Positions 46,793 through 58,641 of a DNA stretch of 64,000 nt are shown piece after piece (position 1 is the stretch's first letter; the number at the start of each line of letters is the position of its first letter). The translations under genes were made by a program, and so were the position numbers. Below the pieces are notes generated by a model. The model was given only the letters and a program-made list of their open reading frames with translations, ran no database searches and was not told the DNA's origin. The stretch lies in assembly GCA_028551475.1 (NCBI GenBank), contig CM052358.1:28732853-28796852 (forward strand). The letters run 5' to 3'. This DNA comes from Casuarina equisetifolia (Eukaryota > Streptophyta > Magnoliopsida > Fagales > Casuarinaceae).

Positions 46793-47660
46793 TGTTATAA
46801 AAAATAAAGTAAAAAATAAAACAAGAAATAGGGAAGCCAATGAGTGAGAATCAAGTTGTATTGAATTTGCAATAAAGGGCTATACAACTATATGCCTATA
46901 TATATAGGCCTAGGATTCACTTACATGGAAATTGCTATATTAGGAAATATCTAATTAAAACAACCAAGGAACCTAGCTACCAAGAAGAAAGGAAAAAAGA
47001 AAAAGAAGATAGAACCTAGTTGTTAAAGTACAATGAATGCAATCCTTCTATTAACACTTCCTTTCAAACTGAAAATTTAAATGGACCAAATACTATGAGC
47101 TTGAAGAGAAAATATTAGTGTCGTCTATTACAAAGTGCTTTAGTAAACAAATCTGTAAGCTATTCTTTGATAGAAATATGCATGTCATAATAATTCATTA
47201 CTGTAGTTTCTTTCTCGAATAATGACAATCAACCTTAATATGTTTTATCCTCTCATGGAAAATTAGGTTTGCAGCTATTTTTTTTTGCTACCTCAAAATC
47301 GTAGAATAATAAAGTAGGTTGTTGTAGGTAAAATCCAAAATCTTTGAATAATCTCATTATCCATACTATTTCGCATATAGAAACCTACATTGCTTAATAC
47401 TCAACTTTTGCAAATAAGAATGAGATGGTTGGTTGCTTCTTAACTCTCTAAGCTATCAAAGAGTTTCCAAGAATCATGCAAAATCCTATAGTCAATCTTC
47501 TTATCACAAGACAAGTACTATAATTTAAATCATGATAAACTCTTAACACCAATTTGGATGAAAATGAAAGTATGAGGCCAAGAACTAAGCAACTCTTGAA
47601 GTATTTAATTATCTTTATGGTTGCTTCCATGTGGGACTCTTTAGGTGCATGGATGAAATA
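46793..47660 (-). mobile_element. Ty1/copia retrotransposon 3' fragment (RNase H end plus LTR)
   Basis: Read on the - strand, about 47660-47060 encodes a decayed copia RNase H end: an ISSMH-like start, TRRLTIGFCMILGNSLIA (about 47500-47450), RIKHIKVDCHYSRK (near 47240) and LTDLFTKAL (near 47150), with stops and shifts between. It is followed by a purine tract (GTTTGAAAGGAAG) and a TGTTAAT...ATAACA block at 47056-46793 that fits a 264-base 3' LTR. The rest of the element is missing. Long inactive. Confidence 0.75.
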
Positions 47661-47689
47661 ACTGAGGAGCTATATTGAAAATATAATAT

Positions 47690-47940
47690 TAGGTTTGGTG
47701 AGCATTAAGTAAATCTTGTCCTTTCTTAGTAAGCATTAAGTAACTTCCTTGAAGTTACTATGTAGAAAATAAGCAGGTTAGATGTTTATAAAAGGACATC
47801 TCCTACTCTGCAAGTAGGCTTTTGATATCTTGTATTGTAACCATTGAGCACTCCGTATTTATTGCTTACCAAGCCAATAAAAGATCTTCTGCACTATTCA
47901 AACTATTCTTTATATTTTAGTCACACTTTTCTTCTACAAG
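47690..47940 (+). mobile_element. Possible solo LTR
   Basis: TTTATAAAAGG (TATA-like) followed by GTAGGCTTTTGATATCTTG, ACTCCGTATTTATTGCTTAC and CCAATAAAAGATC (poly-A-signal-like) is the usual order in a plant LTR. Borders and target duplication are not defined. Confidence 0.4.
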
Positions 47941-48984
47941 TAGGTGTTATATTTAAATTCGAATTGTAGTATTACGTTAAAAACTTATTTTTTTCTCTGA
48001 TTATAAAGATGAGACATATATGAAAAAGAAGTGCATCCGTGTCTCCAAAGGCATTGAAGATATATTTTAATCTTTGACATTTATGAAAAAAAGTATGGAA
48101 TTGGAAGACTCAATAATTTTTGTCCGTGCCTTAAAAGGTGTAGAATATTTCCAACTAGAGAAAGCATAATCTATTCATTTATTTTTCATAATAACCATGA
48201 TAGAAAATAGATTCATATTCCATGAGAAATAGTTTCTCTCTACAACCAAACAGAAAGTCATAGATCCAATCAAACTTTCTTACATTAAAAAAATACTTAT
48301 AAATCTGTAAAAGAAAACATACAAATTACAGTAGAAGCTATTACCTATTTAAAATAAAAGCTCTTATGGTTTTACACCAATAGCTAATCTCCCGAGAATG
48401 CTACATATCTCCTCCTCAACCAAGACCATATCTCCCAAGCTTTTCCTTTTATCACTTGACTTGTTTTCTTTTAGTTACTTTCTTACACGAAATGTCCTTC
48501 TGTAAAGAGGCTTAACAACACAAACTTTTCCAGCACTCAACTTTACTTCAATTTTAGCCTTTGTTTGCATGCTGAAATCCTTCGTCAGAATGGTTTACTT
48601 TTAACCATATTAATTCCTAACAGACCAAACATCACACCTGTCGCTTTCTCTTTAACATTTGACATCTATAAAGGAGTGGATGAAAATTTGGATCTTGTCC
48701 AGAATTAAGCGAACATGTCAAAGTGTACGTTTCTTGAAAGAAGGTTTACATTGATAGGGACGACGGAGAAAAAGAAGGATCATGTACAAAATATTCTGCG
48801 GCCTCGATGTTGGAAAGATTCTCACCTCAAAGAGTAAAATCTACTTCCTACGTCGGGAAGAGAATGCCCTCTTTGACCAATAGATATATTGAGTGTTTTC
48901 ATTCACATTATTTGAAGCCACGATCGGTTCTTAGGCCGCAGCAAGAGAAAATTCCATACACCGAGAATTACAGAACGAAATAAG

Positions 48985-50823
48985 ATGGATACAGAGACGG
49001 AGATGGAACTGCAGACGAGGAAGACAATAGTCCACATGGTCGCGCATGACTTTCATGATGTGGAGTCCATAGAAGATTTGAAGATTGAAGGAGAGGAGGG
49101 AGTTCTTTGCACGGTATGTGAAAAACTGCTGTCAGGTCCCGGCTTCAAATGCTCCGAGTGCCCCTACATCTGTCATAAATCATGCAGGTTTCTGGGATAT
49201 GAGATAGAACATCCGTTGCACCCAGAACACTCTTTTCAACTCCAATTGCCACTCCGTTATGCTTACTGTGATGCTTGTGGTAAATGTTGCCAAAGGTGCT
49301 TCTCTTACTCCTGCACTACATGCAATTTTAGGCTTGACACCCAATGCGTTTCTCTCTGGCGAGTGAAAAAGGATACTTGTAACCCCCATGCTTTCGTTCC
49401 ACTGGGGGAACAAATTCACTTCACTTGCAACTTTTGTGGCGAGGAAGGCAAGGGCAATGGATGTTTGTGTAACTTATGTCTACTCACGATTCACTCAAAA
49501 TGTACTTTTTTCTTGCGAACTATCAAAATAGCAAGTCACCCTCACCCCCTCAAGTTTAGATATTCTGCACAAGAAGTAGAGGACCGGGAGGTGGAAGAGA
49601 ATGAGGAGCAGGAGGAGCAGGAGGAGGAGGAAAAAAAGCATTACAAGCAGGAACAGGAGGAGCAGGAAGTAGAAAAGCAAAAAGTAGAGGAAAAGAAGGA
49701 GCATGGAATAGAGGAACACAAGGATCAAGGAAACATAGAATGTAAACTCTGCCGTCATAAGTTGAATACAAAGTATGCATCTTACTATTGCCGAGAATGT
49801 AAATACGCTGCCCACTTGAGATGTGCAAGCAACCGTGAAGTGATGGAGTTGGGAAATGAAATCTTTGGGTCGGTGCGCATGGAATCCCATGGCTACTTTG
49901 CTCGCTTAATCAAGGATAAAAATCAAGCAGTTATTAAAAGCAGTTTGGCTAGTACAATTAATCATTTTAGTCATCAGCAACATGAGTTATTTCTCTACTT
50001 TGAGGAGGTCACAAATAATAAGGTTTGTGATGGCTGTATGCAACCAATTTCAATTCCCTTTTATAGCTGCATGCTGTGTGATTTCTTTCTCCATAGCCTA
50101 TGTGCTAACCTACCTACAAAAGTCACCTGGGGAGTGACCTTACTTCGTTTTAACTTGTTGCCATTGGATAAGATATTCCAATGTCATTATTGTAAACAAT
50201 GGCGACATGGGTTTGCGTACAAGTTTGAGTCCAATCGTTTGAATTATGAATTAGACATCCAATGTTTTATGTTTAAGGAAAAGGTTATTCACGATCTTCA
50301 CCAACACCCCCTCTTCATTGGAAGAAATAATGCAACATGCAATTCTTGTTGCAAAAGAATAGCTTATCATTCATGCGTTGCTTGTAAATTCTTCTTGTGT
50401 CCAAGATGTTCAATTCTTCCCACAGAAGTTCAATGTAAGTTCGACGATCATCCTCTTAAATTGGCTTCTTACATTGAAGATGATTTTGGAGAATATTATT
50501 GTCTTATTTGTGAAAGAAAAAGAGATTCAAAAAATTGGTTCTACTACTGTGAAAAATGTGATTTTACTGCACATCAAGAATGTGTTGTGGGAAAATATTC
50601 ATACATTAAGTTTGGAAAAACTTATGAAGATAAACATCATCAACACCCTCTTACTTTTGTCCAGAAGACAGAGAACTCTCTTCCTTGTGATGCTTGTGGT
50701 GAAGATTTTGAAGGGATTGCTTTATATTGTAGGGAATGTAATATTAATGTTCACCCTTATTTTGATAATTTGTATTGTCGAGATCATTTGAAAAAATTCA
50801 ATAACCTTTTGATCAAAGATTAG
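48985..50823 (+). CDS. DC1-domain (cysteine/histidine-rich C1) protein
   Basis: Plant-specific protein with divergent C1 zinc fingers; members are implicated in stress and defence responses, with lipid or protein binding presumed. Intronless frame of 612 residues, normal for the family. Repeated modules with HxxH and CxxC spacing run along the whole length: CTVCEKLLSGPGFKCSEC (about 41-58), CDACGKC (~95), CNFCGEEGKGNGCLCNLC (~147-164), CKLCRHKL (~251), CDGCMQPI (~347), CHYCKQW (~404), CNSCCKR, CLICERKRD and CDACGEDFEG near the end. Residues ~194-248 form a Glu/Lys/Gln-rich insert that splits the array and would be helical. Upstream leader and gene were duplicated: a dead copy starts at 53140. 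No signal peptide. Confidence 0.92.
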   Translation: MDTETEMELQTRKTIVHMVAHDFHDVESIEDLKIEGEEGVLCTVCEKLLSGPGFKCSECPYICHKSCRFLGYEIEHPLHPEHSFQLQLPLRYAYCDACGKCCQRCFSYSCTTCNFRLDTQCVSLWRVKKDTCNPHAFVPLGEQIHFTCNFCGEEGKGNGCLCNLCLLTIHSKCTFFLRTIKIASHPHPLKFRYSAQEVEDREVEENEEQEEQEEEEKKHYKQEQEEQEVEKQKVEEKKEHGIEEHKDQGNIECKLCRHKLNTKYASYYCRECKYAAHLRCASNREVMELGNEIFGSVRMESHGYFARLIKDKNQAVIKSSLASTINHFSHQQHELFLYFEEVTNNKVCDGCMQPISIPFYSCMLCDFFLHSLCANLPTKVTWGVTLLRFNLLPLDKIFQCHYCKQWRHGFAYKFESNRLNYELDIQCFMFKEKVIHDLHQHPLFIGRNNATCNSCCKRIAYHSCVACKFFLCPRCSILPTEVQCKFDDHPLKLASYIEDDFGEYYCLICERKRDSKNWFYYCEKCDFTAHQECVVGKYSYIKFGKTYEDKHHQHPLTFVQKTENSLPCDACGEDFEGIALYCRECNINVHPYFDNLYCRDHLKKFNNLLIKD

Positions 50824-50829
50824 AAAAAA

Positions 50830-52215
50830 TTAAATGTGTATCTTGTTATTGTTAGCTATAATGGTACATTTTGTTTTTACATAGCTTGAGTAGGATTAAT
50901 CTTTTGTTTCCATTTGTACTTGATGCATTGTGAAAATTGTTCATCATTCAAGAAGTGACTTAGGTACCATTTATAAAAGTTATTCTATAACTTTAATTTT
51001 GAGTTTGTTCTTATATACTTATTAGTATTTGGTATGAAAATTGTTACTTCATGCCTTTGATCTCAAGTTTCAGTTTGCCGCTCTTGCCCTTCTTTACATG
51101 GTGCGCATTGACTTTTATGATGTGCTTAAATTGAGAATTTTTATAGGCTTATTTGATCATGAATAGGCAGGTAAAAAATTATGTACCTTGTCATTTTTAA
51201 TTCGATGAAGATTGGAACATCAACAAGACTAGCAAATTTAATATTGTGCTCACCATTAGAAGCCATCAAACAAGGCCAAACGGTCAGAAGTCATTAAATG
51301 AGAGAAAGAAGGAAGAAAAAATAATCCACAAAATATTTCGTGCTTGAAGCCTTGATAAGATCATTTTTCTACTTTTCCAGGAATCTACTTGAGCGTTGTA
51401 TTGGTATTCGTGGCTTCAAGCCTTGTACAGAGGACAAGAATAAACAGTGAAAGAATTGCGTGCCTATAGCCTTGAATTTTAGGAACTATAAGATCCAAAA
51501 GAAAAAAAAAAAAGGATGCAGATCACAACATTAACCTCCAATTTAATGTTTAGAGTAATTATTCAGTTCTTTTTTAGTTTTACTCATTAACTTTGGGGTG
51601 TACATAATATTTTGTGTCAAAACGAAACAGTACAAATTGTAAGCCTACATGGGCAGGGTCCAAACGCCACGGTTAGATTTGTTTATTTACGTATTTTTTG
51701 TTATTAAACAAGCAATAACTTTAGTGTGAGTTAGGCCTTATTTCAAATACAAGGAAGGAAGCCTTAAACGGGCCTTCCAACCCGGTGATGAAAAGCATCC
51801 GAGTTACGTAGGTGTGGTGTCCACTTATGTTGGGGGAAACTCGTGTGAAATTGACCTCCTAAAAGGCTTTTGGGTCCATAAAAAACGGATGGAAAAGCAT
51901 TAAAGGTTCAGAAAATTTTCCCATATTTCAATGAATCGACAAGCTTGTTGTACCACAACCCTTAAAAGCAAATATCCATTAAAGCTGGGACACATATAGT
52001 CTTGCTCCTCATGTAAGCTCACGTTTCAGAGCTTTGTAGCTATGATGGACCATGCCATATCCAGCACTGCAAAATCTGTCCATCCTAACGGGCTTGTTGT
52101 CTCGACCAATCTACACCATTACAAAGCTATGGGCACTTTTTAAGGTCTAAGAAAACATTTTGGAAGAGCTTGTCTTCACAAGGTTGAATCTTAAAAACCC
52201 ACAGATGTACAAAAT
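50830..52215. other. Intergenic, AT-rich
   Basis: No gene is seen. ATTTGTACTTGATGCATTG and similar phrases after the DC1 stop look like ordinary 3' flank. Confidence 0.4.
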
Positions 52216-52219
52216 AAAT

Positions 52220-52700
52220 TTACGTTAGGTTTTTCCCAAGTAAGAACGAAGCTCGTGCAGACCCGTTCGCAGGGGATAGTAGAGTAAGTCTGTTCTAGAA
52301 GGCATTTTGAGTAAAAATATCACAAAGTAACTTGTTCACGTATACAAGAGTAGCACAGAATTTAGTGTTGTTTAAAAGGAAAACTAATACTATAGAGTTT
52401 AAGTTCTCAATCACTTGATATTTATGTAATTTAAGACTTTCTTGGTAAGTATGTTCAATGCCTTATCTAACTTTTTTTTTTTAGTGATGGGATTACACTT
52501 TATTAAAACATTGAAAAAAAATTCTTAATACTTGATTAGTCCATAGCTAAATACAAAGTATGTCAAGGATTTTTGTAAATTTTGGAATAAAGTTTAGATG
52601 ACAAATTTGAGTATTGTGCCATAACATAAAATCAATTGTTAATAAAAATTAATATCTAAACACAATGATGATATCAAATTAGGATATTGGTAATATAGGA
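52220..52700 (+). repeat. Direct duplication upstream of the DC1 pseudogene, copy B
   Basis: Partner of 45140-45760, offset about 7.1 kb. The copies flank the intact DC1 gene and precede the dead one. The two DC1 starts are only 4.2 kb apart, so about 2.9 kb differs between the copies (including the copia fragment present only in copy A). Confidence 0.8.
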
Positions 52701-53248
52701 CAATATAAACACATAAGAGGTACATTCGCTTGTAATAAGATGAGAAGTAGCAATTCACAATTAATCATTAATAAGCAGAGAAAAAGAGGGAAGATGTTAA
52801 ATAAAATGGAGGCGTGGTGGTGGTTTCGTTTCGGTCTTGGTCCTCGAAGATTGAAGCCTCGAAAAGATGAGAAGATTAACTGAGAAAAGAATGATGAAGT
52901 ATACAGAGGATACAGAGGATGAAGAATACAGAGGGAGTCCTGCCCTTTAGCGGCTTCAGCCTTGAAAAGGGTAAAACATTAAATAGAGTGACAGAATTCG
53001 AAGAGGGAAAGATAAAAATAATCCTCGCCCTCGAAGGGGTAAAGTCCAAATGCATCGCACAAAATGCTAATAAGTTTCCATATATTTTCAGCTCCAGACC
53101 AAAGAAAATTCCACACTGAGAAATATGCAACCACACAAGATGGAGACAGAGATGGAGTTGCAGATGAAGAAGACAACAGTCAAACCCAAGATGCAGTATC
53201 ATAAAGTGGAGTCTATAGAAGATCTGAAGATTGAAGGAGGGGAAGGAG

Positions 53249-53253
53249 TTCTC
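53249..53253. repeat. Target site duplication, left (TTCTC)
   Basis: TTCTC directly before the left LTR (TGTTCTGG...), identical to 58637-58641 after the right LTR. Five bases is usual for Ty3/gypsy integration. Confidence 0.9.
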
Positions 53254-53637
53254 TGTTCTGGTATTGACTCCAGCTGGGATTGAGCTCGCTGATCTGCGAC
53301 TCGAGTCCTGCTGCAGGGGCCCTCGAGTACAAAATCCTCAAAGGATTTTGGACAAACGCATCTTCGTCGACCGATCTTGGAGATGATCAAGGAGGATAAA
53401 GGAAATAGTAAGGGCTCTGTTCGGGAACCCTAAGACCGGAATTTGGGAACAAGAGGTAGATTCAACGACAAAAATCCCAATTGTTTTACAAATGGGATAA
53501 AAGAGCCTTTCCCGTGTTCACTCAGGTCGGGTCCTATTTCACTTAACCAGGTCCATTTCTATCAGACAATAGGACCTAGTTCTAATATAAACACAACAAG
53601 GCCCGTCTATAATGGGCTACATAAAATTCCCGTAACA
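53254..53637 (-). repeat. 3' LTR of the gypsy element
   Basis: Starts TGTTCTGGTATTGACTCC, ends CGTAACA on the + strand. About 95.6% identical by eye to 58253-58636, same length. A short - strand frame in it is the LTR-encoded fragment seen in both copies. Confidence 0.95.
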
Positions 53638-53651
53638 TTCCCTTCCCCATA
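53638..53651 (-). promoter_or_regulatory. Polypurine tract of the gypsy element
   Basis: On the - strand ATGGGGAAGGGAA lies directly before the 3' LTR, where plus-strand DNA synthesis would be primed. Confidence 0.85.
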
Positions 53652-53665
53652 ATTTAGCCTTGACC

Positions 53666-56230
53666 TCAAGGCTTATTGCGATCATCATACCTGGCTACAA
53701 ATTCTGGGAAACGGCATTGCAGATCTTCCTTATCCTCCCAAGTTGACTCGGAAGGTAATTTCCCTTGCCAATGGATGAGTAGTTCGCTTCTGCCATTCCT
53801 GGTCCGCTGCTCCAACATTGCTTGAGGACTATCCCCTTCATTCTCCCAATCTTCTGTTGCCTCATAAAACTCATCTGCCTCTTCCTCACCTTGCTGAACA
53901 CACCTCTTAAGCTTAGAAACGTGAAAAACAGGGTGTACCTAAGTGAAGGTCGGCAAGTCTAGCTTGTAGGCCACAAGTCCTATGCGCTGGAGTGCCCGAA
54001 AGGGTCCTTGATATCGGGGTGTCATCTTTTTGAGCCTGCCTGAGAGTGAAACCTGCTTATAGCGCTGGCTTTTAACAAAAACTAGATCTCCAACTTGAAA
54101 TTCGATATCCCTTCGACCCTTATCATAGAACTTTTTCATTTTCTCTTAGGCCGCTTGGAGATGACGCTTGATCTTTGAAAGTACCACATCGCTTTCTTCC
54201 ATTAGTTTTTCTACTTCCCCGACCCTTGTAGCACCTTTTACATAAGTGAGGAGAGCTGGGGGAATTCTACCATAGACAACTTCATACGGGGAATGGTGAG
54301 TTGCTTCGTGATAACTAGTGTTATAACGATATTGAGCCCAAGAGAGCCACTTAATCTAGCTTTTCGGACTACTCCCCACAAAGCATCGGAGGTACATTTC
54401 TAAGGTCCGATTCAAAACCTCAGTTTGCCCATCGGTTTGGGGATGGTATGATGAGGAGAAGTTAAAATTCGTTCCCTGCAGTTTAAAGAGTTCTTTCTAA
54501 AAGTTATTGGTGAAAAGTGGGTCTTTGTCACTAACAATGGTCTTGGGCATACCATACAACTTGAACACATTATCAAAGAAAGCTCTAGCAACCATAGGGG
54601 CAGTGTAGGGGTGTGAAAGGGGTATGAAATGTCCGAATTTAGAAAGTCTGTCAACCACCACCAAAATTACAGACTTACCTCCTGATGGCGGTAATCCCTC
54701 CATAAAATCCATAGATATCTCTTCCCAGACTTGTTCCGAAATAGTCAAAGGCTGTAAGAGTCCCTCGGGCCCTTTGTTCTCACTTTTATTTCTTTGGCAC
54801 ACCACACATCCCCTAATATACTGCTCAATGGTACCCTTCATTCCTTTCCAGTGGAAGGTTGCTCTAATTCTCTGCAAGGTTTTATCCCTGCCCTCATGCG
54901 TGCCATCATGTATTTCTTTCACAATGGTGGGGATTAAGGCTGATCCTTCAGGGATATAGAGCCGACCCTTATAAAGAATAACTCCTTCTCTACATTGCCA
55001 CTTCTGTGTTTCTTCTCCAGCTTCAATTCTGTCCATAAGTTCTCTTGTCTGCGGGTTTACCCTCAATTCCTCCTTAATAGTGTCCAGCCATAATGGAACA
55101 GAGGCTGAGATGGCCGAACATAGCTGCCTTTCCTGCTGATTAGGGTCTACCTCACGTTTGGATAAGCCGTCCGCAACTACATTTTCCTTCCCTGCCTTAT
55201 ACTCCACCATAAAGTCGTAACCCAATAATTTAGCCAGCCATTTCTGTTGTGAGGGAGTGATTAACCTTTGGTCTTGAATAAATTTAAGGCTACTCTGATC
55301 AGTGCGAATGACAAATTGGTTACCCATCAAATAATGTCTCCACTTCTGCACTGCCATAACTATAGCAAGCATCTCTTTATCATAGGTAGAGAGCTGCAAA
55401 TGTCGTTCGTGTAGGGACCTACTGAAGAAGGCAATGGGGTTTTTTCCTTGTGGCAGGACAGCCCCAATTCCATTTCCTGAAGCGTCACATTCCAGCAAAA
55501 ACGGTAGTTTAAAATTGGGTAGGGCCAAAACTGAGGCAGAAGTCAACACCCCCTTGAGCTTGTCAAAAGCTTCTTGAGCCCGAGGGGACCATCCAAAAGA
55601 GTCTTTCTTTAATAGCTGGTTTAATGGTTCGGCTATTCTTCCATACCCTTCAATAAAGCGGCGATAATACCCCGCTGTACCTAAGAAACCCCGTAGGGCT
55701 TTTACCGTTTTCGGGATTGGCCACTTGAGAACTGCCTCAACCTTTTCAGGATCCATAGCAACTCCTCGTTCATTTATAATATGCCCTAGAAACTTAAGTT
55801 CAGAACAACCAAATTCACATTTTTTTAATTTGACAAATAATTTATTCCCTCTCAATACCTCCAATACCTCCCTTACATGCCTCAAATGATCTGTCCAGTC
55901 CTTACTATATATCAATATGTCATCAAAAAATACTAAAACAGTTTTCCTCAAGAGTTTTTGAAATACCTTATTCATCAAGGATTAGAAGGTGGATGGGGCA
56001 TTTGTCAGGCCAAAAGGCATCACTAGAAATTCGTAATGCTCGTGATGTGTTCTGAAAGCAGTCTTCTCGATGTCTTCCTCCCGCATCCTCACTTGATAAT
56101 ACCTAGAGCGTAAGTCTAGCTTTGAAAAGAACCTTGCCCCATGTAGTTCATCAAGCAGCTCATCAATAGTAGGAATTGGGAACTTGTCTTTGATTGTCTG
56201 CTTATTCAATTCCCGATAGTCAATACACAT
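53666..56230 (-). pseudogene. Gypsy pol: RT, RNase H, integrase, chromodomain-like end (broken)
   Basis: Reading down the - strand: reverse transcriptase from about 56230 ([25 protein letters not shown], and FFDDILIYS, the catalytic Asp pair); RNase H at about 55520-55150 (LECDASG, TYDKEMLAI); integrase with its HHCC zinc module (HEGRDKTL, CVVCQRNK near 54800) and core (SMDFMEGLPP, VSDKDPLF); then GDLVFVKSQRY and a chromodomain-like tail (LLIHWQG, STWEDKEDL) ending with a TGA at 53666. In-frame stops lie near 55980, 54497, 54349, 54148 and 53941. At least three of them look like one-transition changes (TGG or CAA type codons). Inactive. Confidence 0.9.
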
Positions 56231-58224
56231 TCTCCAAGTCCCATCTGACTTCTTCGCAAGCAGTACGGGTGAAGAATAGGGGCTGTTACTGGACGTATCA
56301 CCCCCTCCTCCAATAATTCCCTAATGATCTTCTCTATCTCCTCCTTTTGCGCATGGGGGTACCTATATGGGCGAACTGAAACTGCCTGTGCCCCTTCTTT
56401 TAACACAATTCTGTGGTCATGTCGGCGTTGGGGGAGTAAGCCACTCAGCTCCTGAAACATATCCGAAAATTCATCAAGGACCAACTGAACGTCCTTTGAA
56501 ATTGTTTTGTACTCTAAAACTGAAGATTGCCCCACTTCTTGAACCTGTACCAGCAATAATTGTTCACTTTTTGGCACTATTTTTACAAACTGAGATCCAG
56601 AAATCAGCTGTTTTGGAGGGAGCTCCTTACCACTTAAAACCACCCTTTTCCCATCCATATCGAATTCCATGCGAAGGGTTGCAAAGTTCCAAGTCACGTC
56701 CCCTAGAGTCTCCAACCACTGCATACCCAGAATAATATCCGCTGCCACTAGTGGCAAGACATACAATTCCACCATCATTGTTACTGAGTGTATCCGAAGC
56801 TGGACTTCCTTACAAATCTCATCACCCATTATTTCCCCACCATTTGCTACCACCACCTTGAATGTTGGAACCTTTTCCCTCCTTAAGTCTCCCTTCTCGA
56901 CCAAGTTATGGTGGATGAAGTTATGTGAACTACCGCTATCAATAAAAAGCCTTACCCTCCTCTTACTCGAGTTCAACCAGCCCTCCACTCGCATTGCTCT
57001 GGGTTTGCCGGATTCCACCCCATATAAGGCCATTTCCGATATCCCCATTCTCACCTTATCCACTTCCATTTCTTCTGTATCCTCAGTTGCCTCTTCTGGC
57101 TCTAATAATTCCCCTCCCCATTCATCTGGCCAGACAGCTTCCAAACTAAACAACCTCTTTTTACATTGATGCCCAATGGTGTACTTGTCATTACAATGGA
57201 AGCACAATCCCTTCCTCTTTCGATCCTCTATCTCATCCGAGGTGAACCTCTTAACTGGTAAGGAAGTCTTTCCCAGATTTCCTTCATTGCCCAACCTCCT
57301 GACAGCATTAGGCACCCCCCATCTCAAATGAGTATTCCGTTGCTCAAAAATTCCAGCATACTGCATTGCTTCATTAATGGTCTGAGGATTTTTGGCATCA
57401 ACATCCGCCCTAACAGTCATCTTTAGGCCACTTATAAACATATTTACAGCCTGTGAGGGTGCTACATGTCCGGATTGCAACAATAAGGTCATGAAATCCT
57501 CATAATATTTGTCTAAACTACCTATTTGGACCAATTTGGATAATTCTCCCATAGGTCTACGGGATTTATTGGGGCCATGCCTTGCCAGAAGAGCCTGTCG
57601 GAATCGTTCCCAAGAGAGAGTTTCACCTTGAGTCTCGAACTCCATTTTCAAGCTTTGTAACCACCGAACAGCCGACCCAGACATGCTCCATGAAGCTACT
57701 CTTATTCTCTCAGAGTCACTGAGTCCGTGGTACTCATAAAACTCTGAGGCAGTGAATAACCAAGCAGCAGGGTCTTCTTCTCCGCTAAAGCGGGGGAGAT
57801 CAAACCTGAGCAATCGCCCAAGAAAGCCACCATCTTTGCTGTGGGAACCCAAACCCCCATCTCGATCGGAGTTAAAATGGGACCCATTGTTTCCATCATG
57901 GGGTCCTTGGACGCCTTTCCGTGAATCATGAAAATCGTGTGGCCCCTGCTGATCGTGAGAGCCACGGGATCCTTGCTGGTCGCGAGACCCATTTGGGTTT
58001 GCGTCCCCCTCTCCATTGGGGTTGGAACCCGAAGGTCCCTCATCCCCGTTTGGATCTTCCCCCATCGGGGGACCCTTCGAGTGGGAAACATTGTGCGAAC
58101 CATCCTTTGAACCCCCCTTATCTACCAAACAAGATTCGAGAGATTCAATCTTACCGAGCATAATTTCGAGCAGGGGCTTGATTCCACCCATCTCGGACTC
58201 CAACGTTGCAACTCTCGCCTCCAT
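56206..58224 (-). pseudogene. Gypsy gag and protease, to start of RT
   Basis: The ATG at 58224 lies just after the primer site; the frame also opens upstream through the PBS into the LTR, so a longer start is an artefact. Gag shows a Gly/Asp/His-rich region, the retrotransposon gag core (PAAWLFTASEFYEYHGLS, WSMSGSAVRWLQSL) and a CCHC-like knuckle (CFHCNDKYTIGHQC, near 57200). The protease has its catalytic triplet in FIDSGSSHNF (about 56945). The frame breaks just after RT begins (near 56250), so gag-pol fusion is lost. Nucleocapsid, proteolysis and priming roles are as known for the family. Confidence 0.88.
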
Positions 58225-58237
58225 CCGCAGATCGTCG

Positions 58238-58252
58238 TGCTCCGATACCAGA
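58238..58252 (-). promoter_or_regulatory. Primer-binding site of the gypsy element
   Basis: On the - strand, right after the 5' LTR, TCTGGTATCGGAGCAC matches the initiator-Met tRNA site TGGTATC(A)GAGC with one change. Confidence 0.88.
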
Positions 58253-58636
58253 TGTTCTGGTATCGACTCCAGTTGGGATTGAGCTCGCTGATCTGTGACT
58301 CGAGTCCTGCTGCAGGGGCCCTCGAGTACAAAATCCTCAAAGGATTTTGGACAAACGCGTCTTCGCCGACCGATTTTGGAGATGATCAAGGAGGACAAAG
58401 GAAATAGTAAGGGCTCTGTTCGGGAACCCTAAGACTGGAATTTGGGAACAAGAGGTAGATTCAACGACAAAAATCCCAATTGTCTTACAAACGGGATAAA
58501 AGAGCCCTTCCCGTGTTCACTTGGGTCGGGTCCTATTTCACTTAACCAGGTCCATTTCTATCAGACAATAGGACCTAGTTCTAATATAAACACAACAAGG
58601 CCCATCTATAATGGGCTACACAAAATTTCCATAACA
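58253..58636 (-). repeat. 5' LTR of the gypsy element
   Basis: Same length as the 3' LTR and with matching TGTTCTGG start and ATAACA end. Differences from the partner are C/T or A/G exchanges only, as far as I can count. Confidence 0.95.
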
Positions 58637-58641
58637 TTCTC
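58637..58641. repeat. Target site duplication, right (TTCTC)
   Basis: Matches 53249-53253. Joining the flanks through one TTCTC restores continuous alignment with the intact DC1 gene. Confidence 0.9.

Larger units (their letters stand above)
53254..58636 (-). mobile_element. Ty3/gypsy (chromovirus-type) LTR retrotransposon, complete but inactive
   Basis: 5,383-base element with two 384-base LTRs, TG...CA ends, TTCTC target duplication, initiator-Met-type primer site, polypurine tract and the order gag, protease, reverse transcriptase, RNase H, integrase, chromodomain-like end. The order RT before integrase defines Ty3/gypsy; the chromodomain-like C-terminus and small size suggest a Reina-like chromovirus (inferred). 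The coding region has a frameshift near 56215-56270 and several in-frame stops, so it cannot move on its own. By eye the LTRs differ at about 17 of 384 sites, all transitions. It sits inside a DC1 pseudogene and is oriented against it. Confidence 0.95.

Noticed and set aside
58225..58398. Gag start inside the LTR
   Set aside because: The frame would run through the primer-binding site; the first ATG after it is at 58224.
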